From PRO6 sp035565775 (GTDB taxonomy: Bacteria; Pseudomonadota; Alphaproteobacteria; Rhizobiales; Xanthobacteraceae): DNA of 64,000 bases. The notes under the pieces were generated by a model. That model was not told the origin of the DNA. It did not search any database and saw only the letters and a program-made list of their open reading frames with translations. Shown one piece after another: positions 40,659-49,835 of this stretch (position 1 is its first letter; each line of letters opens with the position of its first letter). The stretch is taken from NCBI GenBank assembly GCA_035565775.1, contig DATMRW010000021.1:248001-312000 (forward strand). Reading direction: 5' to 3'. The translations under genes and the position numbers were made by a program.

Positions 40659-40979
40659 ATGAACGTTCTGAAATTCGCGGCCATCGCCATCGTGGCCCTT
40701 GGCACGACACTCGCGGGCTGCGCCCAAACCCCGCAAGAGCATCGCGCTGCGACCGGTGCCGCGCTGGGTGCGGCCGGCGGCGCGCTGCTCGGCCAAGCCA
40801 TCGGCAGAAACACCGGCAGCACGCTGCTGGGTGCAGGCGCCGGCGCGCTTCTTGGTGCCGCTGTCGCGAATTCGTCAGCTCCGCAGCCCGCCGGCCCGGC
40901 GATGTGCCGCTACCGCGCCCCGGACGGCAGCATCTACGTCGCGGAATGCGACGAGCGTTACTACCGCGGCCAGTACTGA
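40659..40979 (+). CDS. Glycine-zipper lipoprotein
   Basis: 106 residues. The signal peptide ends in lipobox LAGC (Cys21), so it is a lipid-anchored envelope protein. Residues about 33-75 are Gly/Ala-rich with two glycine-zipper hairpins (GAALGAAGGALLGQAIG and GAGAGALLGAAVA), a pattern seen in Rickettsia 17-kDa-antigen-like proteins. GGGGG precedes the ATG at 40659; the frame extends upstream without protein character. Confidence 0.82.
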   Translation: MNVLKFAAIAIVALGTTLAGCAQTPQEHRAATGAALGAAGGALLGQAIGRNTGSTLLGAGAGALLGAAVANSSAPQPAGPAMCRYRAPDGSIYVAECDERYYRGQY

Positions 40980-41053
40980 TGATCTGATCAAAGGCGAGCA
41001 GTCTCATCTTTTGAGCGAGGCCACTTTCCGAAACGAAAACTCATCCGACGCAA

Positions 41054-41082
41054 AGCAGCCGGCGCGTGATGCGCCGGCTGCT
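41054..41082 (-). terminator. Strong hairpin after the cyclase gene
   Basis: A 12-bp GC-rich perfect stem (agcagccggcgc / gcgccggctgct) with loop gtgat. Read on the minus strand it is followed by ttgcg, so the T-run is poor; read on plus it is followed by tgattc. It probably ends the minus-strand cyclase gene and may also serve the lipoprotein gene. Confidence 0.65.
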
Positions 41083-41113
41083 TGATTCAACGATCCGAGA
41101 GCGGCGTTCGACT

Positions 41114-41893
41114 TCAGTCGAACATCGCGACGGCGCGGGTCCAGCCGCCGGATCCGTTCTTCACCTTGTAGGGGAAGCAGGCAACGGTGAAGCCGTGCGA
41201 CGGCAGCACCTCGAGATTGCACAGCTTTTCCATATGGCAATACGGAGTTTCACGGCCGGCATAGTGGCCTTCCCAGATGATGCTTGGATCGTGGGTCTTT
41301 TCCCACTCCTTGCGGATGTGGAAGAAGGGCGCATCCCAGCCCCACGCATCGATGCCGGTGACCCGCACTCCCATCCCGGTCAGGTGCAACGTCGCATCAC
41401 GGCCCATACCGCAGCCCGCGCGCAGATATTCGTCGGAGCCGATCAGGCTGCCCGCACGGGTGTTGACCAGCACGATGTCCATCGGCTGGATCTTGTAGCC
41501 GATACGCTCCAGCTCCGCGTCGATGTCCTTGGGCTGAACGACATAGCCGTCCTCGAAATGGCGGAAGTCGAGCTTGACGCCGGGGCGGAAGAACCAGTCG
41601 AGCGGCACCTGATCGATGCTCATCATCGGCTCGCCGTTGATCGTCTTCGACTGGAAATGGATCGGCGCATCCATGTGAGTTCCGTTGTGGGTCGACAGCG
41701 TCGCGACCTCGAACGCCCAGCCCTCGCCGTTCGGAAGATCTTCCTGCTTCAGGCCGGGAAAGGCGTCGAGCAGCATCCAGGCGTTTTCGGTATTGCTCCG
41801 GTATTCAATCTTCGGGATCATGTTCGCCGGATCGAGAATCGTCTCGTTGTCGAGCGCGACAGAGATGTCCACGATCTTGCTTGGCATTTTCAT
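41114..41893 (-). CDS. Cyclase family protein (kynurenine-formamidase-like)
   Basis: 259 residues. The metal motif HNGTHMDAPIHF (HXGTHXDXPXH) near residue 68 defines the cyclase/KynB superfamily of metal-dependent hydrolases. VLVNTRAGS near 142 and GIDAWGWDAPF near 180 are also typical of this branch. The substrate is unknown. Divergent from a TetR regulator 139 bases away, so it is the likely target of that repressor. Confidence 0.88.
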   Translation of the reverse strand: MKMPSKIVDISVALDNETILDPANMIPKIEYRSNTENAWMLLDAFPGLKQEDLPNGEGWAFEVATLSTHNGTHMDAPIHFQSKTINGEPMMSIDQVPLDWFFRPGVKLDFRHFEDGYVVQPKDIDAELERIGYKIQPMDIVLVNTRAGSLIGSDEYLRAGCGMGRDATLHLTGMGVRVTGIDAWGWDAPFFHIRKEWEKTHDPSIIWEGHYAGRETPYCHMEKLCNLEVLPSHGFTVACFPYKVKNGSGGWTRAVAMFD

Positions 41894-42032
41894 CAGGCTT
41901 CTCCTCTTATGTGATGGGGATGGGTTGTGATTGAGCGCCGGGCGGCAAAACGCAGCCTCTCGAATACGCCTGAGCTTCCGGGCTTGAATTCAACCAACGC
42001 TGATCCAGGCCCCTCGATCGGGAAGGAGAGGT

Positions 42033-42749
42033 ATGACGACACAGCAACCAGCCGCGCAGCGCAAACGCATGCGTCCCGAAGAGCGCAAGCGTTACGTGCT
42101 CGAGAAGGCGATCGGGTATTTTTCCGACGAGGGTTTCGACGGCGGGACGCGCGAACTCGCGAAACGGATCGGCGTTACGCAGGCGCTGATTTTTCGCTAT
42201 TTCCCGACCAAGGAAGACCTCGTCAACGAGGTCTATCGGGAAGTCTACCTGTCTCAGTGGAACGACGGCTGGTCCTCGCTGTTGCGGGAGAGCGACCATT
42301 CGATGGTTGAACGCCTGCACTCGTTTTACGAGGGCTTCACCGGCACGTTCAGCCGGGACTGGATGCGGATCTTCTTCTTCGCGGCGCTGCGCGATGTCGA
42401 CATCCACAAACGCTACCTGATGCGCGTCACCGAAAACCTGCTGCTTCCGATCTGTTTCGGTGTCCGCCGCGAATTGGGAGTAAAGACCGAGCTGCCGATT
42501 TCGGAGCTTGAGCTTCACCTTGCCTGGACGATGCACGGCGCGGTGTTTCATCAGGGCATTCGCGAGTTCATCTATGGCTATCCGCCGCCCACGAGGCCGA
42601 ACCTGCGGTACTACACTGCGGTCCGCATGTATCTGGCGGATGCCGCCGAGCAGGTCCCGGCGGAAATTGCGCGCCTTCAGGCGCTGACCGAGCGTGGAGA
42701 GGAGCCGCCGCATTTCGATCCGATCCTGTGGAGGTTTCCGGTGCCGTGA
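42033..42749 (+). CDS. TetR/AcrR family regulator
   Basis: 238 residues. The N-terminal DNA-binding domain reads YVLEKAIGYFSDEGFDGGTRELAKRIGVTQALIFRYFPTKEDL over about residues 20-65, broken into helix, turn and recognition helix. The C-terminal ligand domain is all helical. GGAGAGG precedes the ATG. The divergent cyclase gene suggests local control; the palindrome TTGAATTCAA near 41984 in the shared gap is a possible but weak operator. Confidence 0.9.
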   Translation: MTTQQPAAQRKRMRPEERKRYVLEKAIGYFSDEGFDGGTRELAKRIGVTQALIFRYFPTKEDLVNEVYREVYLSQWNDGWSSLLRESDHSMVERLHSFYEGFTGTFSRDWMRIFFFAALRDVDIHKRYLMRVTENLLLPICFGVRRELGVKTELPISELELHLAWTMHGAVFHQGIREFIYGYPPPTRPNLRYYTAVRMYLADAAEQVPAEIARLQALTERGEEPPHFDPILWRFPVP

Positions 42750-42758
42750 GGCCGTGCC

Positions 42759-43604
42759 TTAAGCGGTCTCGACCGGAAGATTCGGATTGCGGCCCCACTC
42801 GTCCCAGGAGCCGTCATAAACGCGCCAATTGTCGTGGCCGAGGCGCGACAGCGCGAGCGCGAGGATACATGCGGTCAGACCGGACCCGCAGGACAGAATG
42901 GCCTCGCTGCGAAGATCGAAGCCTGCGGCTTCGAAGCGGGCGCGGAGCTGTGCGTCGGGCAACAGGCGGCGCGTTTCCGGCTCGAGCAGGTCGGCCCAGT
43001 AGAGATTGGCGCTGCCGGGAATGTGGCCCGGCCGAGCGCCGGGATAGCGGTCCGTCTCGGTCCCCGCCCACCGGCCTTTGGTCCGTGCATCGAGGATCTG
43101 CCGATTGCTCCGGCTCGCTTCCAGCACCGACGGCCATAGCGCAAGGATGTCGCGCTGTGCCGGCGGTACAAACGTCCTGGGTGGCCGAACCACCTCGCCC
43201 GCTTCGGTCGGCTCGCCCGCGGCCACCCAGGCCTTGAGGCCGCCGTCCAGCACGGCGACATTGTCGTATCCGTAGAGTCGAAACAGCCACCACACGCGCG
43301 CGGCGCTGTAGAGCCCAGGCGTATCGTAGGCGATCACCTTCGTATTATTGCCGATGCCGATGGCGCCGACCTCGCGCGCAAAATGCTCCCTGCCCGGGAC
43401 CTTGCGCGGCAGCGGATTGTCGGGATCGGCGATTTTGGCGAGATCGAAGAAGATCGCGCCCGGAATATGCGCAGCGCGATATTCGGTCATCGCATCACGC
43501 CCGGTATCGGGCAGGTGCACGGTCGCATCGACGACGACGACATTCTCATCGTTCAGATGCTCGCGCAGCCAATTGACACCGACGATAGAACCAAAACCGC
43601 TCAT
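42759..43604 (-). CDS. sseA: 3-mercaptopyruvate sulfurtransferase
   Basis: 281 residues with two rhodanese domains. The catalytic Cys239 lies in SCGSGLTAC, the CGSGVTA-type loop of mercaptopyruvate enzymes rather than the CRKGVTA loop of thiosulfate enzymes. The N-terminal domain is the inactive one. It transfers sulfur from mercaptopyruvate to thiols or cyanide. Convergent with the TetR gene nine bases away. Confidence 0.92.
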   Translation of the reverse strand: MSGFGSIVGVNWLREHLNDENVVVVDATVHLPDTGRDAMTEYRAAHIPGAIFFDLAKIADPDNPLPRKVPGREHFAREVGAIGIGNNTKVIAYDTPGLYSAARVWWLFRLYGYDNVAVLDGGLKAWVAAGEPTEAGEVVRPPRTFVPPAQRDILALWPSVLEASRSNRQILDARTKGRWAGTETDRYPGARPGHIPGSANLYWADLLEPETRRLLPDAQLRARFEAAGFDLRSEAILSCGSGLTACILALALSRLGHDNWRVYDGSWDEWGRNPNLPVETA

Positions 43605-44377
43605 TGCGCTCTCCCTAAAGGTGCTGCATGGCGCGCTGCGACCGAGACGCTGCGGCTTCGCGCAAACCGTCTTTGTCAGTCTGTTTGCACCTTACGATGG
43701 AACGTTAACAGATATTGATCGATCGCTCAATAACGAATTGCGCGCACAGATGCGCGCTGCTCCGTGGCAGCCGATGTGCGGAAGGAATGGCGTTTGTAGT
43801 TGCGAAACCGGCAACCCGCGATGGATTGATCTGGCTGGTTCTCCCTGCCCGATAAAACCACAAGCTGTGCGTTTTCAGGCCCGATCGCCGCGAAATAGCG
43901 TGTTCGCCCTCGGGATCCGGTACTCTTGTGGATAGAAAATCGTCGGTGCGACAATTCGGGCGCGTTTTGGCGAATTAAGGCGAGCCCTGACCAGGCAATC
44001 CGCGACTCTGGCGGCGAATCCGGCAAGCAGCCTCAAAACGGCAGGCGGGCCTTTTTTGCTGAAATCGTTAAGAATTTCTTCCTGCTGCGCAGCGCAGCCA
44101 GTGTGATTCGATGCGCCGCTCAGAGCCGCGAAAACCGCATCGAATTTTGACATCTCGTGGCCGCAATGGGGAGGCATTGAGGCGAAAAAGTGTCGGAATC
44201 AGAACGCATTAAGGCTTTGTAAGCCATATTGATTTCAGTTTTAGCGATCTTGGCCGATGGCATCAGGGTGTGGCGGATCTGTTACAGCATTTTAGCGAAA
44301 CCCTGTTAGAAACCAGAACGAGGGCCGGAGCCAATTTCGGTCGCTTTCTGAACTAAAGAAGACTCGTGGAGAAAAAT
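43605..44377. other. Long gap between sseA and an outer-membrane protein gene
   Basis: 773 bases without a supported gene. Frames crossing it on either strand are mixed in composition and start inside sseA. It must hold the divergent promoters for sseA and for the beta-barrel gene. TTGA-N8-TCAA at 43707-43722 has the wrong spacing for FNR/FixK. The AT-richer stretch 44200-44370 is the likely promoter and leader of the outer-membrane gene. Confidence 0.5.
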
Positions 44378-45076
44378 ATGAAGAAGTTCCTGCTTGGCAC
44401 CGTGGCGTTCGTCGCCTTCGCCGCACCCGCGATGGCTGCTGATCTGCCGGCCCGCGCCTACACCAAGGCTCCGCCGCCGGTTTACGCTCCGATCTACAAC
44501 TGGACCGGTTTCTACCTCGGTGGTCACCTCGGCGGTGCATGGGGCTCCAACAACAACCTGTTCAACAGCGATAACGGCCGGTTCATCGGCGGTATCCAGG
44601 GTGGTTTCGACTACCAGCTGTCGCCGAACTGGGTGATCGGTCTTGAAGCTCAGTACAGCTGGGCCAACGGCGACCGCCGCACCTTCGTCGACGTCGTCAC
44701 CCTCGACGAGATCAACCAGCGCAACCGCGGCATCGGTTCGGTCACCGGCCGCGTCGGCTACACCTGGGGTCCGGGCCTGCTCTACGTGAAGGGCGGTTAC
44801 GCGTTCTCCGACACCAGCACCCGTGCGGTTGACACCCTCGGCTTCGGCCTGCCGGTCCGTGAGAGCAAGGACGGCTGGACCGTCGGCGCCGGCCTCGAGT
44901 ACATGTTCGCCCCGAACTGGAGCGCCAAGATCGAGTACCAGTACTACGATTTCGGCAACACCAACGTCATCCTGTCCGACCTGTCCACGGTTGGCTGGAA
45001 GCGTGAAGAGCACACCGTTAAGGCCGGTATCAACTACCGCTTCAACACCGCTGCTCCGGTGGTTGCGAACTACTGA
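44378..45076 (+). CDS. Outer-membrane beta-barrel protein (Omp25/RopB-like)
   Basis: 232 residues. Signal peptide KKFLLGTVAFVAFAAPAMAA with cleavage near residue 23, then a short linker rich in Ala/Pro, then NWTGFYLGGHLGGAWGSNN, the standard opening of the alphaproteobacterial porin/Omp25 family, and an 8-stranded barrel ending in alternating aromatic residues. ATG at 44378 has GGAG upstream; the GTG at 44366 contains that site. Followed by a strong terminator, consistent with an abundant protein. Confidence 0.9.
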   Translation: MKKFLLGTVAFVAFAAPAMAADLPARAYTKAPPPVYAPIYNWTGFYLGGHLGGAWGSNNNLFNSDNGRFIGGIQGGFDYQLSPNWVIGLEAQYSWANGDRRTFVDVVTLDEINQRNRGIGSVTGRVGYTWGPGLLYVKGGYAFSDTSTRAVDTLGFGLPVRESKDGWTVGAGLEYMFAPNWSAKIEYQYYDFGNTNVILSDLSTVGWKREEHTVKAGINYRFNTAAPVVANY

Positions 45077-45101
45077 TCTTCAATCCACTGGATTGTTGAT
45101 G

Positions 45102-45132
45102 GAAAGGCCGGCGCAAGCCGGCCTTTCTTTTT
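45102..45132 (+). terminator. Intrinsic terminator after the outer-membrane protein gene
   Basis: An 11-bp perfect stem (gaaaggccggc / gccggcctttc), loop gcaa, then T5. Confidence 0.93.
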
Positions 45133-45201
45133 GTCTTGACGCCTTCCCTTCCCTTGCCGCCGTTGCGCGAGCCAGGCGTGCGAACAACCGGAACGCCGGA
45201 C

Positions 45202-45235
45202 AAAAAAAATGGCCGGGAAAATCCCGGCCATTTTT
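45202..45235 (-). terminator. Intrinsic terminator after tolB
   Basis: A 10-bp stem (atggccggga / tcccggccat) with an A-rich loop, flanked by A8 on the left and T5 on the right. On the minus strand it ends tolB with a run of eight T; it may work both ways. Confidence 0.9.
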
Positions 45236-45257
45236 CATTCGGATCAAGCTTGTTCGT

Positions 45258-46613
45258 TCAGGACAACAGCGGCGACCATGCCGGGTCGGAGGCAAAGCCC
45301 GGCGTCGGCACGCGCAACTCGTTGCGGCCCGAAACATCGATCGTGAACAGCGACGGCCCCGGCCCCGTCTCGCGGAAGAACATCAGCACGCGGCCGTTCG
45401 GCGCGAAGGTCGGACCTTCATTGTGCCAGCCCGAGGTGAGGATGCGCTCGCCCGAGCCATCCGGCTTCATGATGCCGATCGAGAACTGCCCGCCGCCCTG
45501 CTTGGTGAAGGCGATGTAGTCGCCGCGCGGCGACCATACCGGCGTCGAATAGCTGCCCTCGCCGAACGAGATGCGCTGCGCCGGGCCGCCGGTCGCGCCC
45601 ATCACATAGATCTGCGGCTTGCCGCCGCGGTCGGATTCGAAGCAGATCCGGCTGCCGTCCGGCGAATAGGACGGCGAGGTATCGATCGCCGGCGTGTCGG
45701 TGAGCCGGGTCGTGGATTTTGAGCGCAGATCCATCACGAACAGGTTCGAGTTGCCGCCCTGCTGCAGGCTCAGAATGATGCGCTGCCCGTCCGGCGAGAA
45801 GCGCGGCGCGAACGACATGCCGGGGAAGTTGCCGACGATCTCGCGCTGGCCGGTTTCGATGTTGAACAGATAGACGCGCGGATCGCCGCGGCCGAACTCC
45901 ATGTAGGTGATCTCTTGCGTCGACGGCGAGAACCGCGGCGTCAGCACGAGGTCGCCGCCGCGCGTCAGGTAGCGCACGTTGGCGCCGTCCTGATCCATGA
46001 TCGCGAGGCGCTTCACGCGCTTTTCCTTGCTGCCCGTCTCGTCCACGAACACGACGCGGCTGTCGAAATAGCCCTTCTCGCCGGTCAGGCGCTCATAGAT
46101 CTGGTCGGAGATGATGTGCGCGATCCGCCGCCAGTATTCCGGCGACGTAAAATACTGCTGGCCGGTGAGCTGCTGGCCGACCGCCACATCCCAGAGGCGG
46201 AATTCGGCCTTGAGGCGGCCGTCGCCCTGGCGCGTCATCCGGCCGGTGACCAGCGCCTGCGCATTGATGCTCCGCCAGTTCTGGAACTGCGGCGCGGTGT
46301 CGATATTGCTGACCTTCTCAATGAATGCCGCCTGATCGATCGGCGTGAACAGTCCGCTGCGCTTGAGGTTGTTGGCGATGACGCTGGCGACATTGGCGCC
46401 GACCTCGTGATCGGCCGGGCTGCCGGCGACGAAATTCGGAATCGCGATCGGGATCGGCTGGAAGTTGCCGTCGGTGATCTGCACGCGCGCCTGCGCCAGC
46501 GCCTTCTGCAAAGGCGTCGCGGCAAGCAGGCTTGCACCGGCACCGGTGATGAGTTGCCGGCGCGTGAAAGCGAATGGCGGCTTGGTCAGTCTGGAATGTT
46601 CTGGCGCGTTCAT
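45258..46613 (-). CDS. tolB: TolB, periplasmic Tol-Pal protein
   Basis: 451 residues. After an N-terminal domain (about 45-165) there is a six-bladed beta-propeller of WD40-like repeats (PRFSPSTQEITYMEFG, APRFSPDGQRIILSL, SPSYSPDGSRICFESDRGG). It links the Tol inner-membrane complex with Pal. The start at 46613 is 44 bases after tolA. The signal is unusual: TRRQLITGAGASLLAATPL contains twin arginines (Arg18-Arg19) and looks like a Tat signal. A longer frame to 46907 overlaps tolA and is rejected. pal is not directly downstream. Confidence 0.93.
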   Translation of the reverse strand: MNAPEHSRLTKPPFAFTRRQLITGAGASLLAATPLQKALAQARVQITDGNFQPIPIAIPNFVAGSPADHEVGANVASVIANNLKRSGLFTPIDQAAFIEKVSNIDTAPQFQNWRSINAQALVTGRMTRQGDGRLKAEFRLWDVAVGQQLTGQQYFTSPEYWRRIAHIISDQIYERLTGEKGYFDSRVVFVDETGSKEKRVKRLAIMDQDGANVRYLTRGGDLVLTPRFSPSTQEITYMEFGRGDPRVYLFNIETGQREIVGNFPGMSFAPRFSPDGQRIILSLQQGGNSNLFVMDLRSKSTTRLTDTPAIDTSPSYSPDGSRICFESDRGGKPQIYVMGATGGPAQRISFGEGSYSTPVWSPRGDYIAFTKQGGGQFSIGIMKPDGSGERILTSGWHNEGPTFAPNGRVLMFFRETGPGPSLFTIDVSGRNELRVPTPGFASDPAWSPLLS

Positions 46614-46657
46614 GGCTGTTTCGTTCTGAAAAAAATCCGAAAAGATCGAGCCGCCCA

Positions 46658-47653
46658 TCAGGTGGCTCGCTCTGTGAAGACCGGTTCGAAGAATTTCCAC
46701 TCGTCGAAATAGGCTGCCGGCAACCGGTAGGGCTGGCATTCGATGATCGCCCGCAGGGCGCTCTCCTGATAGACGCGGAAGAACGGTGTGTTCGCGCCGG
46801 CAAGCGGCACGGGCGTCGATTCCAGCGTGCCGTCGCGGCGCAGCTTGATCGTGAATACCGCCTCGACCTGCTGCGTCTCGATGCCGCCATACGGCTTCTT
46901 CCAGCACCGCTCGACCTGTGACTTGAACATCGCGCCCCAGGTTGCGGAGTTGTCCGCTGCCTTGCCGCGCGGGGAGCCGAGCGAGGGCGTGTTGCTCAGC
47001 GTGTCGCCCGCCACCGCCGCACGCGTCGGGTCGCGCTTGTCGAGCAATGCAGCGATCTTGCTCTGGTCGAACACGCGCTCCTGCTTCGGCTCGGGCTTGG
47101 GCTGCGCGGCCTGTTGCGGCTTGGGCTCGGCCTTGGGCTTCGGCGGCGGCTTTTTCGATTCTTCCTTCTTCAAAGCCTCGGCGATCGGATCGACCTTGGC
47201 GTCATCCTTCTTCTCGGCCTTGGGCTTGGGGTCAGGCTTTGGATCGGGTTTCGGCTCGGGCTTTGGCTCCGGCTTCACCTCGGCCTTCGGCTTCTCGACC
47301 GGCTTCGGCGGCTCGGGCTTCTTCTCGACCGGCTTTTCAACCGGCTTCGGCGGCGGCTCGGGCGCGGTCGAGGTGACGACTTCCTTCTTCTCGGTGATCT
47401 TGCCGACGGCGTCTTCCACCGGCTTGGCCTCGGCGACCTTCTCGACCAGCGGCTTCGGCGTCGGCGCCTTCGGCGCATCCTTCATGCCGGCCGTCATGCG
47501 CTGCAGCTGATCAACCGAGACGATCTCGATCGGCATCGATTCCATCGGCGGCGCTTCGAGCGCCCGCGTCGAAAACGACACAAGCCCCCAGCCGATCACC
47601 AGCGTGTGGCCGATGACCGAAGCCGCAAGCGTTTTGTCGATCTTCTCGATCAC
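46658..47653 (-). CDS. tolA: TolA / TonB-C-terminal family protein
   Basis: 331 residues. One N-terminal membrane helix (about 9-30), then a long region of Lys/Pro/Glu repeats (PEPKPDPKP, PVEKP; about 60-195) that spans the periplasm, then a C-terminal domain (about 225-331) with WGAMFKSQVERCWKKP and VFTIKLRRDGTLESTPV. It transmits proton-motive force from TolQR to TolB/Pal. Lies one base from tolR. Confidence 0.92.
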   Translation of the reverse strand: MIEKIDKTLAASVIGHTLVIGWGLVSFSTRALEAPPMESMPIEIVSVDQLQRMTAGMKDAPKAPTPKPLVEKVAEAKPVEDAVGKITEKKEVVTSTAPEPPPKPVEKPVEKKPEPPKPVEKPKAEVKPEPKPEPKPDPKPDPKPKAEKKDDAKVDPIAEALKKEESKKPPPKPKAEPKPQQAAQPKPEPKQERVFDQSKIAALLDKRDPTRAAVAGDTLSNTPSLGSPRGKAADNSATWGAMFKSQVERCWKKPYGGIETQQVEAVFTIKLRRDGTLESTPVPLAGANTPFFRVYQESALRAIIECQPYRLPAAYFDEWKFFEPVFTERAT

Positions 47654-47654
47654 C

Positions 47655-48101
47655 TCAAGAACCCTGCTCCATTTCGGTAATCAGCGCGACACGGCGGAAG
47701 CCTGCTGACGACAAGCGGCCCATCACCTTCATCACCGTGCCGTAGTCCACTTTCTTGTCGCCGCGCACAAAGATGCGCTCCTCGAGCCCTGCCCGCGCCT
47801 CAGTGACCGCTTTCAGCTTCGCCACAAGGTCGTCCACCGGAATTTCGGCATCATTGAGGAAGACCTGCCCCTGCAGGTTCACCGAGACGGTGAGCGGGTT
47901 CTGGTCCTGATCGATGCTTTTCGCCTGGGTCTGCGGCAGATCCAGCGGCACACCCACGGTCAGCAGCGGCGCGGACACCATGAAGATGATCAGCAGCACC
48001 AGCATCACGTCGACCATCGGCGTGACGTTGATCTCCGCCATCACCGGAGCCTTGTTACGGCGTTTGCGGATTGCCCCGCCGCCCGAACTAGTCATGCCCA
48101 T
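47655..48101 (-). CDS. tolR: TolR / ExbD family protein
   Basis: 148 residues. The N-terminal EINVTPMVDVMLVLLIIFMV contains the single membrane helix with its proton-conducting Asp. The C-terminal periplasmic domain dimerises. Partner of TolQ; gap of 24 bases to tolQ. Confidence 0.95.
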   Translation of the reverse strand: MGMTSSGGGAIRKRRNKAPVMAEINVTPMVDVMLVLLIIFMVSAPLLTVGVPLDLPQTQAKSIDQDQNPLTVSVNLQGQVFLNDAEIPVDDLVAKLKAVTEARAGLEERIFVRGDKKVDYGTVMKVMGRLSSAGFRRVALITEMEQGS

Positions 48102-48125
48102 TTCGCCCGCCCATCCTTGTACCGG

Positions 48126-48848
48126 TCACGTGCGCTCGTCGATCTGTCGCGACAGGATCGCGGAAAATTCGTCCGCAAAGCCTTCAAGCCGCTGGGCCTG
48201 CCGATTCACCTCGGCAATGAACTTATTGTAGAAAATCGTCGCCGGGATGGCGGCGATCAGCCCCATTGCGGTCGCAAACAGGGCTTCCGCGATACCGGGC
48301 GCGACCACCGCGAGGGAGGTGTTCTTGGAAGCGGCGATCGACTGGAAGCTCTGCATGATGCCCCAGACCGTGCCGAACAGACCGACGAAGGGACCCGCCG
48401 AGCCAACAGTAGCAAGCACGAGCAGGCGGCGCTCGAGCCGCTCGAGCTCGCGCGCGATCGAAACGCTCATCACCTTGTCGATGCGCATCTGAAGGCCGGC
48501 GAAGGAGCGCGACTGGCTCTCGAACGAGCGCTTCCATTCACGCATCGCAGCCACGAACAGCGCCGCCATCGAAATCGTCGGCTTCGCGGACAGCTGACGA
48601 TACAGCTCCTCGATCGACTCGCCCGACCAGAACGCCTGCTCGAACTGATCCATCGAACGTTTCGCGCGTCCGTAGAGGAAGATCTTGTCGATGGCGATCG
48701 CCCAGACCCAGATCGAGCAGACGAGCAGTCCGAGCATCACCGCCTTGACGACCCAGTGTGCCTGCCAGAACAAAGCGATCAGCGAAACATCGGTGGACGC
48801 CAGCGGCAGAGCTGACTGAGCCACATCGGCGGGATTCATCGGCAGCAT
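48126..48848 (-). CDS. tolQ: TolQ / ExbB family proton channel protein
   Basis: 240 residues with three membrane helices (about 23-45, 140-165, 180-205). The conserved block LVLATVGSAGPFVGLFGTVWGI and the later GIAEALFATAMGLIAAIPA are signatures. Together with TolR it forms the proton-driven motor for outer-membrane constriction during division. First gene of tolQRAB here; ybgC, which often precedes tolQ, is about 3 kb away beside ruvB. Confidence 0.95.
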   Translation of the reverse strand: MLPMNPADVAQSALPLASTDVSLIALFWQAHWVVKAVMLGLLVCSIWVWAIAIDKIFLYGRAKRSMDQFEQAFWSGESIEELYRQLSAKPTISMAALFVAAMREWKRSFESQSRSFAGLQMRIDKVMSVSIARELERLERRLLVLATVGSAGPFVGLFGTVWGIMQSFQSIAASKNTSLAVVAPGIAEALFATAMGLIAAIPATIFYNKFIAEVNRQAQRLEGFADEFSAILSRQIDERT

Positions 48849-49132
48849 CCTCTCAACGCAAAAAAATCTCCCGGACAGGACGGCATCTGCTTTTGGTCAT
48901 GGGACCGCAAGGCGCGGAAACTGACGCCAAAGCCGATGTCATGTGACGAGGGAGGTCCTGTCCGAAGCCGAGCCGGCTATCCCTTGCCAACGTGTCAAAA
49001 CGAGGGCCGGTGACAGCCTCGCGGTTCTTACCAAACGCTGATTATAGTTAAGGCGAGGTTACGGAAATGCAGCGATTTCGGGGAATCTCCGCGATCAATT
49101 GCGACCATCGCCACCGCTCCGGCGCGGCAAAG

Positions 49133-49168
49133 AAAAAACCGCCCGCCTGCGGTTGCAGGCGGACGGTT
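49133..49168 (-). terminator. Intrinsic terminator after the DUF2852 gene
   Basis: A 14-bp stem (aaccgcccgcctgc / gcaggcggacggtt, one mismatch) with loop ggtt; on the minus strand it runs into T6. It lies in the 355-base gap 48849-49203, which also must hold the tolQ promoter but no supported gene. Confidence 0.88.
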
Positions 49169-49203
49169 GTGTCGCTCTCGCGCTCGTCTCGGCGCCGCTG
49201 AGG

Positions 49204-49701
49204 TCAGCCCTGCGTGTGCGGCTGCTCCGGCGCGGGCGGGGTCGGGCGGCTGCGGCGCTCGGCCATGAACTGGTCGAACTCGGCCTTGTCCTTGGCGTGG
49301 CGCAGGCGCTCCAGAAAGTCCTTGAACTCCTTCTGCTCGTCTTCGAGCCGGCGCAGGGTTTCCAGGCGATACTCATCAAAGGCGCGGTTGCCGCTTGAAG
49401 GCGGCTCGCCGAAGCCGCCGAAATTGAACCCACGGCCCTCCATGCGGGCGCGCATGCGCTCCATCTTGTCCTGCATGCGATCCAGTTTGGCAGCCCAACG
49501 GCCTTCATAACGCGATCCGCAAGTCATCTTTCTGCTCCATAGGGTGAAAAACAGCAGCGCCAGTCCGATCGGCCACCACAGGATGAAACCCAGCACCGTG
49601 ACGAGGATCCAGCCGGGATGCCAAGGGGATTCAAAGAACGAAGGCCGACGTTCGCGCCAAGGCGAGGGCTCGCCTCTGCCATACTCTGCGGTATTGGACA
49701 T
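49204..49701 (-). CDS. DUF2852 family membrane protein
   Basis: 165 residues. One long hydrophobic segment (about 32-55, GWILVTVLGFILWWPIGLAL) is followed by FFTLWSRKM and a highly charged coiled coil (RMQDKMERMRARMEGRG; later LEDEQKEFKDFLERL). These fit DUF2852, found in Hyphomicrobiales. ATG at 49701 has CGGAG upstream with good spacing. Function unknown; membrane location with a cytoplasmic coiled coil is inferred. Confidence 0.82.
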   Translation of the reverse strand: MSNTAEYGRGEPSPWRERRPSFFESPWHPGWILVTVLGFILWWPIGLALLFFTLWSRKMTCGSRYEGRWAAKLDRMQDKMERMRARMEGRGFNFGGFGEPPSSGNRAFDEYRLETLRRLEDEQKEFKDFLERLRHAKDKAEFDQFMAERRSRPTPPAPEQPHTQG

Positions 49702-49835
49702 GTGCATCTCCGCGAAACCGATGGGAGTTAATGTAAATAACATTCACATATTTGGGTGAGCGCAGCGGATTGTCAAGACGGCGCTCCCGGCAGGCTGTCG
49801 TTTTTTCGGATGGTCGTGGCTGCGCGCCCGGCGGC

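Noticed and set aside
41984..41993. TTGAATTCAA as an FNR/FixK site near the TetR gene
   Set aside because: Only two bases separate the half-sites; at best a TetR-type operator, without support.
43707..43722. TTGATCGATCGCTCAA as an FNR/FixK site
   Set aside because: The half-sites are separated by eight bases instead of six, so the spacing is wrong for this regulator family.
43348..43935. 195-residue plus-strand frame entering the gap after sseA
   Set aside because: Starts antisense to sseA and has mixed composition in the gap; no ribosome site or family likeness.
46614..46907. Upstream extension of tolB to a 549-residue protein
   Set aside because: It would overlap tolA and precede the signal peptide; the start at 46613 fits the family.
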